From Triplophysa rosa (taxonomy: Eukaryota > Chordata > Actinopteri > Cypriniformes > Nemacheilidae), in the NCBI RefSeq assembly GCF_024868665.1, contig NC_079893.1, forward strand, positions 10,744,978-10,808,977: DNA of 64,000 nt, written 5' to 3'. The translations under genes were made by a program, and so were the position numbers. Numbering within the stretch: the stretch's first letter is position 1; every line of letters begins with the position of its first letter. Below are positions 1 to 9,500 of the stretch, piece after piece. The notes below the pieces were generated by a model that saw only the letters and a program-made list of their open reading frames with translations, was not told the DNA's origin and did no database searches.

Positions 1-14
1 CTCTGTGGGCACCC

Positions 15-779
15 CTAAGCATGTTTTGAATTATTTTGTTCACCCCTCTTGTTCACCCAAGACACCTGATATTGATCAGCAGAACCACTGCCATATAGTG
101 GTGCTTGAGTTTGGTTGATCTGTGGTGCTCGAGGCAGACGTCCGATATCACGTTCCTGTTTCAATCTACACTCTCTCTCCCAGTGGCCTGATTTGCCACA
201 GTAACGACACACCTCGTACCTTTTAAGACCTCCCCGAGGCTGGCCCCGATTATATTGAGGTCCGCCCCTTTGGTTCCCTCTGGTACGCACCGACACTGCA
301 GCCATTTGCTGTTGAGAAGCTGCCAGCATAACTTCCTGTTTCGTCTTAAACAGAAAAGAAGTGAAACCACCAGATGCATCTAACTCACGAATGCGTTTGC
401 AAAAATCTTCAACAGTTTGTTGCATTAAATTTGCAGTCGTTACACGAACCAAACGTGCCAAATCAGGATTCATATTATTTAAGCACGTATTTATAAACAG
501 TGAGGACATTTCACCACCTACTGGAATAGGAGCATCTTCTTCCCACACACGTTTAAAACGAGAAACAAAAGCAGAAGCGGATTCACCCTTATTTTGCTTG
601 GTACTTGTGGCATGGGTCAGATCTCTACAGACATGAGCACGGGCATCTAGAAAATGCTTAACCTGGTCGAAAAATGTAGTGACATTATCGGGATCGGCCC
701 ACCAAAATTCATGAGGGTCTTGCTGTATACCAGAGCCATCCAAGTCATCATTATCAAGACTTAAAGAAGGGATTTCCAC
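15..779 (-). pseudogene. ERV gag fragment: capsid-like region and nucleocapsid zinc knuckle
   Basis: A 254-codon open stretch ends at a TAG close to the window edge. Its first two thirds are helical and capsid-like. Near residue 195 it carries one zinc knuckle of the form C-x2-C-x4-H-x4-C (C-R-Y-C-G-K-S-G-H-W-E-R-E-C), in a Gly/Arg-rich, basic nucleocapsid-like context. The first half of gag lies upstream in other frames, so this is the 3' part of a broken gag. The terminal TAG could be the gag-pol boundary seen in retroviruses that use stop readthrough, but pol is not visible here. Confidence 0.75.
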
Positions 780-815
780 AATAAGAGACGATTCAGTAAC
801 ATCATCAGATAAAAC

Positions 816-1252
816 TCATAATAAGATCGATCTATAATCCGATCCGCTTAATTGCGCATATCTTGTGTGTGAGCGCAAAACATCTACAAATTTGTTAGAA
901 TTTTTCAGGTTCAGGAGAGTTTTACATATAGTATCAATGTCTGTCATTGTTGCCGGTTTAAGAACAATTCTAGGACCCAAGCCATTGAGGGCTGAGCTGC
1001 AGCATGTAAAGTTTCTTTGTTTAACTCGGGAGGGAGAGGGGGTTGTGCACACGAGGAAAAAGAAAGCACTGAGGGATACAAATTTGAGTTGGTCTGAGCA
1101 TGAGTTTGGACAGAAATTACGGTTGTATCATAAGGTGGGGGTGTCTTTACAGTTGACGGCGCATCGATCGATATTTTGTTCGATTTATCAACACGCTCGG
1201 GACCTTGGTTCCATATTTTTTCATTTTTTGCCAAATTTAATACGATTCGCAC
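816..1252 (-). pseudogene. ERV gag middle portion, frame-broken
   Basis: Overlapping frames at 944-1252 and 816-1052 bridge the N-terminal and capsid parts of gag. The first contains a proline-rich stretch with a PPPY late-domain motif, which in retroviral Gag recruits NEDD4-type ubiquitin ligases for budding. At least one frame change separates it from its neighbours. No intact reading frame spans the region. Confidence 0.55.
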
Positions 1253-1279
1253 ATATTTATAATCCCACTGGGGATTACC

Positions 1280-1495
1280 CTATCCAGCTTTAACCATGGA
1301 TTTCATTAACTCTATGTCATCTTTCTTAAAAGAACCGAATCTGGGATATTTGTCAATTTGCGGTCCGGCGCTTTCAGACCATCCAGCCAAATTATCAACA
1401 AATGGTTGTGTCCAATAATCCTTGTTATTTCTGAACATAAAATCTACCGGCGTTTCAGCTGGTAGTGGTCTAGATATTTCTTGTCCCATACTCAA
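1280..1495 (-). pseudogene. ERV gag N-terminal (matrix-like) fragment
   Basis: A 71-codon frame begins M-S-M-G-Q. The internal M-G-Q start at about 1489 fits an N-myristoylated retroviral matrix. It sits about 390 bp downstream of the primer-binding-like site and ends at a stop at 1280, before the PPPY segment in another frame. Matrix assignment rests on position and the Met-Gly start, not on a recognised fold. Confidence 0.6.
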
Positions 1496-1870
1496 CGAAT
1501 GAACAAAGCAAATGTTAGAAAAGAAAAGTAAAAGACGAAAACTTCCCCCACAAAATCCAACTCCTTTTTTTTCGTTACTTATTACAAGTTTGTAATAAAG
1601 TCAATATATCAAAATACGCATGTGTCGTGTGCCTCTCGCCTTCAAAGGACGAAACCTGGCCCTCGGTTATCGTCACGGAGTGTCACACGCAACTCTGCAG
1701 AAACCCATCACAAACGTGCGGAAACTGCCATTAACAGTATATCACAGGAAGGTTATAAAAAAACTCTTACCTGTGTGATACTGCTGGATACCCGTAGAAC
1801 GTCTTTCAGTCTAGCGCGGTCTTCAAAACACAGAATTATCAAAATTTCCCCGGATTACCGATGAGTAAAC

Positions 1871-1885
1871 AGGACGAAGCCCCCA
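1871..1885 (-). other. Retroviral primer-binding site (tRNA-Pro-like)
   Basis: Minus-strand TGGGGGCTTCGTCCT starts two bases after the LTR end. It resembles the proline-tRNA PBS used by many gammaretroviruses, with one extra T inside the match. Confidence 0.6.
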
Positions 1886-1887
1886 CT

Positions 1888-2312
1888 TGTTAAATTTCTT
1901 GTTCCTTACGAACACTAAATTTCTTTCTGTGTTTTGGATCACCAGTAAAATCAAATCATAAATAGGTTGGATGTTGTGAGAGAATTCTTCTGCAGATCTG
2001 GGAGCACAAAAACAAGACACAGAGAGGCATCAAGCTTTTGAACTCATTTATTTTAGAAACTACAAGTCTTTATATATGGGGCCAAAAGACATCTGGAAGG
2101 TTTCATATGTCCAGGGATTCACAGAATGACCAAATAAGGTATAGCAGTTCGGACAAAGAATGTTTAGCTTAGAAGGAATCCCCTCCTCCCAGGAATAGCC
2201 AGAAGGAATCCCTTGCTCCTATATAGCCAGCAATGTATTCAGTGAGTTTAACAACTTCACAATTCTTTATTTTGTGGGCTTGTATTAATTTATGCGGAAA
2301 TTAAATCTAACA
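1888..2312 (-). repeat. ERV 5' LTR
   Basis: A 425-bp segment begins TGTTAGATTT and ends AAATTTAACA on the minus strand, giving the TG...CA ends and short inverted repeat of an LTR. A TATA-like ATATATAAAG (around 2070-2080) lies upstream of an AATAAA (around 2044-2049), as expected for promoter and polyadenylation signal. The partner LTR is not in the window, so no target duplication can be checked. Confidence 0.75.
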
Positions 2313-2589
2313 CACAGCTAATCAAATATTAATGTTAATAAATAATGTAAATTATAAATAAACTGTTAAACTATAAACATTGCAAGTCTTTTATACAGTA
2401 TTAACACAAACCTTGGAACAGTAACTTTTTCATAAAAAATGGATGAAGTGTATGAATACTAGTATGTTATGACGAGTTGAATATCACATGTCAGCTCATT
2501 ATTGAAAGATCTGAGTTTGCATCAGATTTTACACCCAAAAACCCACGTTTTCTTTTGCTTAGGATGGGAGTTTAGTATCATTTCAGTAT
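2313..2589. other. AT-rich spacer
   Basis: No ORF, splice structure or repeat could be recognised. It is simple AT-rich flank between the ERV LTR and the first hAT MITE. Confidence 0.5.
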
Positions 2590-2597
2590 GTATTTAT

Positions 2598-2943
2598 TAG
2601 GGCTGTGCAATTAATCGAAAATTAATCGTAATCGTCAATTTTGGCCTTCAACAATTACAAAAACAAAATAATCAAGGTAAAACGATTATTGTGCCGCATT
2701 CCATTTTGCAAGGATCCTCTCTTTTCTTGTGGTATAAATCCACAGCGCACCCCCTTCCTTTACAGTGGTTCAGCTGTGCTATTTCTTTACATTTATTTTC
2801 AGTTGAATTCACAGTTTAAAAGCAAAATTATTTATTTTCTATGTTGTTTTAAAAGTTAATGAGTAATCATGTTAAATAATCGGGATATCAATATTGGCCA
2901 AAATAACCGTGATTATGTTTTTTGTCATAATCAAGCAGCCCTA
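2598..2943 (+). mobile_element. hAT-type MITE, copy 1 (TSD GTATTTAT)
   Basis: A 346-bp non-coding element with terminal TAGGGCTG/CAGCCCTA is flanked on both sides by the 8-bp GTATTTAT (2590-2597 and 2944-2951). The 8-bp duplication and GGGCTG-type termini point to a hAT transposase. Subterminal AATCG/CGATT repeats are visible. The same element occurs inverted at 4729-5063. It has no coding capacity, so it is non-autonomous. Confidence 0.9.
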
Positions 2944-3117
2944 GTATTTATGCAAAAATGTAATCTACAGCTTATCTAAAAAGACTTCGGACGAAAAGCA
3001 GAGTGAAAAGAAAAAATGTAACTATTGTGGTACTGTGTCAACAGTGGCTTATCATGTCTGATAGACAAACCCATTGTAATTCCTGGTATGAGAGAAAAAA
3101 ATGTATAGCTACTAAGG

Positions 3118-3435
3118 TGTCATGAAATGCAGGTAAGAACCCAATTGCAGGCAGCGAGGATGAAGGGGTTAACAAAAGACTTTATTTAACAGAAAATAAC
3201 CACAAAACAAAGACCCACGATGGGGTATAATAACACAACAGGATAATAACAGAACGTAGACTAACTAACACTAAACTGAGATAAACAACACTAGACATAA
3301 ACTAAACTGAACACTTACTTGACTGAGACAGGGGAATCCATAACAGGACCACAAACATGAGACGACGGTAAGCACGACATGAAACCAAACACAATGACCG
3401 AACACAGGACAAAGAAACATGAGGGTTTAAATAGG
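3118..3435 (-). repeat. LTR-like repeat fragment, minus orientation
   Basis: It begins TGTCATG like the LTR family at 17813, then shows (reversed) the motif series of that family's 3' half, such as a GTTAAC-containing stretch next to AATAAAGTC. It runs directly into the minisatellite. Probably a rearranged part of the same retroelement as 4022-4239. Confidence 0.5.
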
Positions 3436-3698
3436 CCTTCCAGCCGGCGTCAAGCCCTGTCCAGCCGGCCTTCCAGCCGGCGTCAAGCCCTGTCCAGCCG
3501 GCCTTCCAGCCGGCGTCAAGCCTGTCCAGCCGGCCTTCCAGCCGGCGTCAAGCCCTGTCCAGCCGGCCTTCCAGCCGGCGTCAAGCCCTGTCCAGCCGGC
3601 CTTCCAGCCGGCGTCAAGCCCTGTCCAGCCGGCCTTCCAGCCGGCGTCAAGCCCTGTCCAGCCGGCCTTCCAGCCGGCGTCAAGCCCTGTCCAGCCGG
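3436..3698 (+). repeat. 33-bp GC-rich minisatellite, 8 units
   Basis: Eight head-to-tail units of CCTTCCAGCCGGCGTCAAGC followed by CCTGTCCAGCCGG. All are 33 bp except the third (3502-3533), which lacks one C and is 32 bp. The units are otherwise nearly identical, implying recent expansion. Each unit contains two CCAGCCGG motifs. The open frames on both strands here are products of the repeat, not genes. Confidence 0.95.
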
Positions 3699-4021
3699 TC
3701 CCTGGGAGACTCCCAGGGCCAAAGACTGTTCCCCCCGGGACTCCTCCTAAGTCCCCCAGGACTCAGCGCCCTCGAGCGCAGCCGGGGACTGGGACTGTTC
3801 CCCCCAACCCTTTTGGTGCCCCCTTGTACTCTTGTTTTGCCCCACCCCCCCTCCCATGTTTGTTGTTCTTGTTGTCTCACCCTAGTCCCTTAGTCTTGTT
3901 GTCTGTCTCCCCTTGTCATGTTCACCATGTTTGTCTGGTTTTTGTCTTTGTCTCGTCTGCCTTGTCTTGTCCGTCTACCCCTTGGTGAGCACCTGGAGGT
4001 GCTCATTAAAGGGGGGGCTTC
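3699..4021 (+). repeat. Internal 3' end of an LTR retroelement with purine tract
   Basis: A pyrimidine-rich, non-coding stretch ends in AAAGGGGGGGC at about 4007-4017, just before the LTR-like TGTCATGG at 4022. A polypurine tract next to an LTR start is where plus-strand DNA priming occurs in LTR retroelements. No coding domain survives. Confidence 0.5.
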
Positions 4022-4239
4022 TGTCATGGCTCTGCTTCCTTATTCATGTTTTTCTTGGTCTAGTGCAGAGCCATGCAGAGGCCTCATTGTTTGTGTGGAG
4101 AGAAACATTTATGTTGGTTCTGACATAAATGCACTCTCTCCGGTCTCGTCTTGTTCCCGCCTCTCGTTTCCTCGTTATCTTTCCCTGAGTGTTTAATGTC
4201 CCACACCTGCCCCATGTCGTTATCCCTCGTTTGTCTTTC
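4022..4239 (+). repeat. Truncated LTR, same family as 17813-18300
   Basis: From TGTCATGG on, it aligns by eye with the first ~230 bp of the solo LTR at 17813, sharing blocks such as TTCTTGGTCTAGTG and CACTCTCTCCGGTCTCGTCT. It stops at the N at 4240, after which the sequence is unrelated, so the break could be an assembly join. Confidence 0.75.
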
Positions 4240-4240
4240 N
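4240..4240. other. Single ambiguous base (N)
   Basis: One N marks an unresolved base or an artificial join. The LTR homology to the left ends exactly here. Confidence 0.95.
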
Positions 4241-4336
4241 AACATTTTAAATCATTTTTTATCTTCTTAAAACATTAATATTATTCATATGCCTTCAGAT
4301 CAAAACATTCATATACCTTCAGATCAAAAGATTTTT

Positions 4337-5092
4337 AAAACCATTTTTAAAGGTATACTCCAACCCAAAAATGACAATTCTGTCATGAATTACTTCCCCC
4401 GCCCAAGTTGTTTCAAACCAAATTTCTTTGCTCTGTGGAACACAAAGAAAGATATTTAGAAAAATGTCAGAAACTGACATTTCTGGGACATCATTGACTA
4501 CCATAGTAGGAAAAACATGTAATTGGTAGAGTAAAGTGCCCCATACTTTGCTTTCCTAAATTCTTCAAAATATCTAATTTTGTGTTCAACAGAACAAAAC
4601 AAATCCAATAATTTGTCCTATTATGGTAGTCATTGATATCCCAAAAATGCCAGTTGCTAACATTCTTACAAAAATCTTTGTTTTCATGAGAACAAATAAA
4701 TCTATAAAGGTTTGGAACAACTTGAGGGTAGGGCTGCTCGATTATGACAAAGATCATAATCACGATTATTTTGGCCAATATTGAGATCCGGATTATTTCA
4801 CATGATTACTCATTAACTTTTAAAACATGACTTGACTTTAAAACTGTGAATTCAACAGAAAAATAAATGTAAAGAAATAGCACAGCTGATCCACTTTAAA
4901 GGAAAGGGGTGCGCTGTGGATTTATACCACAAGAAAAGAGAGAGGATCCTTGCAAAATGGAATGCGGCACAATAATCGGTTTACTTCGATTATTTTGTTT
5001 TTGTAATTGTTGAAGGCCAAAATTGATGATTACGATTAATTGTCGATTAATTGCACAGCCCTACTTGAGGGTGAGTGTCCTTAATCCCTTTA
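4337..5092. mobile_element. Common inverted-repeat element, split by a hAT MITE
   Basis: The left part carries the blocks AAAGGTATACTCCAACCC and CAAAAATGACAATTCTGTCA. The right part returns as GAACAACTTGAGGGTGAGTG and a CCCTTTAAAG end. The same family recurs at 21745, 27200, 30235 and 46818. It is interrupted by the hAT MITE at 4729-5063, so it was already present when that element landed. Confidence 0.65.
4729..5063 (-). mobile_element. hAT-type MITE, copy 2 (TSD CTTGAGGG)
   Basis: A 335-bp element in the opposite orientation to 2598-2943, with TAGGGCTG/CAGCCCTA ends and a perfect 8-bp duplication CTTGAGGG at 4721-4728 and 5064-5071. The duplicated octamer belongs to the host inverted-repeat element, which gives the order of insertion. 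Confidence 0.9.
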
Positions 5093-6400
5093 AAGTCTAT
5101 GCAATGTCCTCATTTAAATAGCTAAATAAACATGTGTTTGTGTTGTAGAGCTAAAGTGGATTACACTGTGAAACCTCACACGAACCAGATGGTGAGAGTG
5201 AGGTCAACTGTACTATCTGTAACACACTTGTACACACACAACAATACAAGCACGCACATACAAGAATTTTAATCTTTTTTTATTTAATAGTATGCAAATT
5301 CTTTAGTTGAATTACCTATTATTATCATCCTTTAAATTAAATAGGATTCAGAATATCTAGCAATATCACAAAATGACCACCAGGTGGCAGCCCAGCCTTT
5401 AAAAGATTACTAGGTAGGCCACAATGGACACCGGGTCCCTTTCATTAATTTTTAGGTGAATTTAAGAAACTAAGGAATAAAGACACTAATAAATAAAGTA
5501 AAAGTATTTGTCTATTATAATTTATTGTTAAATATTGCATTTGCAAATACGTTTTACATTATATAGGCTTACCACAATCTATAAACAGAGTTTCCCGTGT
5601 TTTAGTGAAGGTCTGTGAATAATTTGGAAACCATTTAATCAATTCACAATATGCACACATTTATTCCTAATCTTATCCCCAATAAAACGCTGAAATTGGC
5701 TCCGTTACTGTCCCTCGTCTTGTCACACTTTTAATTGCGAATTACATTACATCAATCACATAAATGACATATTTTTCATCTAACACGGCGTTTTGTAGTT
5801 TGCATCAGTGGATACTATCGGTCAAAAAAGTTAAAGTTGTAAATTATTGGATGTTTAGCCACATACGTCGAGTGCGTTGCACTCTGAATCTAAAATGTCT
5901 TCTTTGAATTGATTGGTCACTGCTCGGTTCTCTAAACGGTAACTCTAACATTTAATTGGCCACCTTATTTTGACATTGAGGTCAACTGCTAGACCGCAGC
6001 CGCAGTTTCAGATACTATTGTACCCCTGAGATGTAAAAAAAAAAGTTTGCAGCACCTAAATAAAGCTTTTTATTTTATTACACACCACAGACAAAATGGC
6101 GGGTGCGACCCTGTGTGAGGAAATAGATGTGCGGGGTGAGAACGTGAGAAATTGCGAGTCGGCGTGAGAGTTGGCAGTCCTGTTTACATTACAACCGAAC
6201 ACCGACCGTTAACTTTGGGCCAGCGCGCGCGTCCGATGAAACCATCTGTAAATGTTCAATTTTGATGAGTGAAAAAAGTCTAGCTTTCTTCGTCAAGCCA
6301 CGCTTTTATACAGTAGATAAAATCACCGACGTCATAATGAGAGACGCTTCTAAGAGACGCCTCAGCTGTAACTGCTTTTAGAGTCAGTAACAGCTCGGAG
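5093..6400. other. Intergenic, upstream of the two-module gene
   Basis: AT-rich with a short CA-rich patch near 5230. I see no ORF or bounded transposon. From about 6100 base composition rises in G+C, consistent with approach to a promoter. A TATA-like TTTTATACA sits near 6304. Confidence 0.4.
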
Positions 6401-6513
6401 AAGACAGGCGAGTTTATTAGCGTCTTGCGGTTTTCTCAAACTCTTATTTCTGGTGACATTTTTTCGCGTTCAATCTTAGCGTTACACGTTTGCTAAACAG
6501 CAAAGCATCGAGG

Positions 6514-6528
6514 ATGGTTTCTTTCGAG
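6514..6528 (+). CDS. Two-module gene, exon 1 (start codon, 5 codons)
   Basis: ATG GTT TCT TTC GAG followed by GTAAGA, a consensus donor. The tiny coding first exon ends in phase 0, which matches both exon 2 and exon 5. No second copy of this exon was found before exon 5, supporting a single transcription unit. Confidence 0.65.
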
Positions 6529-9500
6529 GTAAGAACAAATTTCCATTCGATGTGAGACGACACGTATAGTTTTGTATGTTCGCTCGTTTGTAAAAAGGTC
6601 AAGATATTTTTTGTTGTAGATAGTACAACTGTACGTTCATTTTGTTAAGCATTATTATATTTCTGTCAGATTTATTTTGTTATGCTTTGTGTACATACTA
6701 TAGTACAACGCTTATAGCTGAAATACATTTCAAAATAATCACAAATCGGCTGTTTTTCGACATGTAATGAATATGTAACACTGTACTGTGCGTGTATATA
6801 GCAGCACATATATGAAGACACAGATAAAAAACTATTTTCTTTGCTTCATGTTAGTAAATATACGTATGCCTACAGTAAAAGCAGTGTAATTCTTTGTTAC
6901 TTGTAATCTGTCATACTGCCATGTTGGTCGGAACTGCACCCAAGTTTTTCACCTACTGTTGCACCCGTGTATATGGTTGAGTGACAAAAAAGGGATTTGA
7001 TTTTGATTCGATTTGAACTATCATTGTAGTAAATTTACTGTATATATATCGCTGCTGTCCAGCTGAAACCTTGTATCTCCATATTTTGTGTTTTTATTTT
7101 TTGCCATAAATCATTCTTATTAGTCACCCTTTGCTTGTCACTGGGTTTTGCAAATATCTAACCAATAAAAGTATTCAAAATTGTTTGTCAACTTTGACAA
7201 CAGTGTTTTTACTCATTTAAAAAGTACAAAGTTTTTTGGACACAAGGTTTCGGAATAACAGCAATGATATAGTTATTTACTTTTCTGTGCTCGTCTGCTC
7301 AGGTACCATATACTTGTCTTGGAGCATCCTCTGCTCAGTCATTCCTGCAACACACTAAATTCGCGGAGCCTCAACCACCGGTGACCATGCATGACATCTG
7401 CTCTGCGGTTTCCAAAAAGTATGTTGAATTCCTTTGCATAAAATACAGACAAGCAGTCCAAAGTTTAGCCACCAACATCATTAAAAATCCATTTACTTCT
7501 TTTCAGGGCTCGCGAAACAGTCAAGAGAACCCTTAAGGAAAAGCACATTTCCCAGACTGAAATGTGTGATCGGGTTCAGTGGACGATCGAGTGGTTGAAA
7601 ATGGTCTGCATCACCGTGGTCCTTCCTGCTCTCTTCGTCTGCCTGAAAGAGGAGCAGATGACTAAGATAATCAAAGGAATATCAACTGAATTGACCAACG
7701 ACCAACCGCAGAAGTCCACTAAGGTGGCAAGCCTGATTGGAGAGTGCATTTTTGTTACCATGATGCAATGCCTGCGTAACAAAATGTCCTACTTCATGTC
7801 AGAAGCCAAATGCTCTCTGGAAAACGTGATGACTTCAGAACACAGCATAGAGATGATTCTTATGTTTAAGAAGGATTTGATCAACTGCGTCTACCTGGAA
7901 CTTCTCGCTAATGGCATGGGCAAGAATTTTCCTGTCGACGATATGGAAAACAACTCGCAGGCCCGACCTTTCAAATTACGCTGGGAATTTTTCATGTCTG
8001 TGCTTCATTACTTCTGTCAGTGGGCATCATGGCATCACATGGAGTCGTTCCTGGAGTTGCCACACACCCTTCAAGATGATTTAGGAGGCTCTATGACGAA
8101 AGCGGAGAGGACAACTTTGAATGTCCTCACCAAAAAATTGACCGACACCGTTACCGACATGATAGGCGAAGCCACCGAACATCCATTCTGGGTGGCTGAG
8201 ATGATGAAACAAGGTATAACACACAAAATGACTCACCTGGCATCAATTTTTATAGACGGTTGTAGTAATCGTTGTTGATTGATGTTTTTGCTTTAGGTTC
8301 GGCATCACTTACTAATGATGCTGACGTTGAGTCCAGTTGCTCTGAGGAGACTCCAGATTCTGAGGTGTTCAGCCCAAGTACTAAAACCGAGACAACAGGT
8401 GGACCGGTATGTTTACTGACATTTATTTCTGTCAAATATTTTAAGCATATTTATAGCTGCCATGTGTACATACTGTACATACATACATACTTATAGGGCT
8501 GTGCGATTTGGGGAAAATATCTAATTGCGATTTTTTTGACAAACATTGCGATTGCGATTTGATTTGCGATTTTAACTTTTCTAATTCAAGCTTCAGCTCA
8601 ATATTGTTGTGTGGAGCACAATATGGGTATAGTTACCCTGCTGAAAGAAAACAACAACAAAAAACATTACAGAAATTTTAATTGTTTCCATAAAACCATT
8701 ACAAAATTCATTTTTGTAGTGTGTTTTTGGGCATTATTCAAATATTGGTTCCCAACTTCCAGATTACATCACACCAATAGAATCCAAATACCAGTGTACA
8801 CTATTATAGTTTCCATTAAAACAAATACAACTCCCATTCTAACCCTTAAATCCATAACATTTTCTATTGTGTTAGTGAATTATTAAAATAGTTCATAGGT
8901 TACATAGGCTGATTTATAATTTAAGTATGTGGGATTTTTTAAAACAAGTTGAAAATGTGCTGAATGTTTAATTTCATCCAAGTGAAATTAGCAAAACAGT
9001 TAGATAGAATTTACATTTGTTTGAAACGCGGAGATAGGCGTGAGTTGACACAGGGTGCGCGCGTGCGTCAAGCCTCGTCCATATTGCCAGATGCCCGTGT
9101 GGAGCCGGACTGAAGTACTATAAACGTCATTACGAAACAGGCTGTGTGTGCGCGTCAAGTTTAAACGGCTCGTCCGCGAGTATGACACAGGCTGTGTGTG
9201 CGCGTCAAGTTTAAACGGCTCGTCCGTGAGACGTGCGAGTATGACACAGGCTGTGTGTGCGCATCAGGTTTAAACGGCTCGTCCGCGAGACGCGGCGAAG
9301 TGTCGAGTGTGTGCAGGCTGTGTGTGCGGTCTTCTGAATTGGACGGTTCTTTAGTATTTATTTGCCTAATATGATCGATCTGACTCTGCAGATGCCATAA
9401 TAACACACTCTCTCTCTCTCCTGCCTTATGTTTTTTTTTTTTAATGTCGGACGTTTACGCAGTTGGCTAGGGCAGTGCTGATAGGCATAACAGAGGTGCG

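Larger units (their letters stand above)
1..2312 (-). mobile_element. 5' part of a decayed endogenous retrovirus (LTR, leader, gag)
   Basis: Read on the minus strand, the order is LTR (2312-1888), a primer-binding-like site (about 1885-1871), a leader, a gag start near 1489 beginning M-G-Q, a PPPY motif, and a CCHC zinc knuckle, with the window edge just after the gag stop. This is the order of a vertebrate retrovirus of gammaretrovirus/epsilonretrovirus style. gag is split over several reading frames, so the copy is inactive. pol, env and the second LTR lie outside the window or are lost. Class is inferred from the PBS and gag layout only. Confidence 0.8.

Noticed and set aside
865..1293. 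Plus-strand 142-codon frame
   Set aside because: It is antisense to the retroviral gag region and has no recognisable domain.
3436..3698. CRISPR-like array
   Set aside because: Units are directly adjacent with no unique spacers, in a vertebrate genome.
3379..3750. Open frames on both strands across the Pro/Ala/Gly-rich region
   Set aside because: They are translations of the 33-bp minisatellite and change frame at the 32-bp unit. No start context, splice sites or homology.
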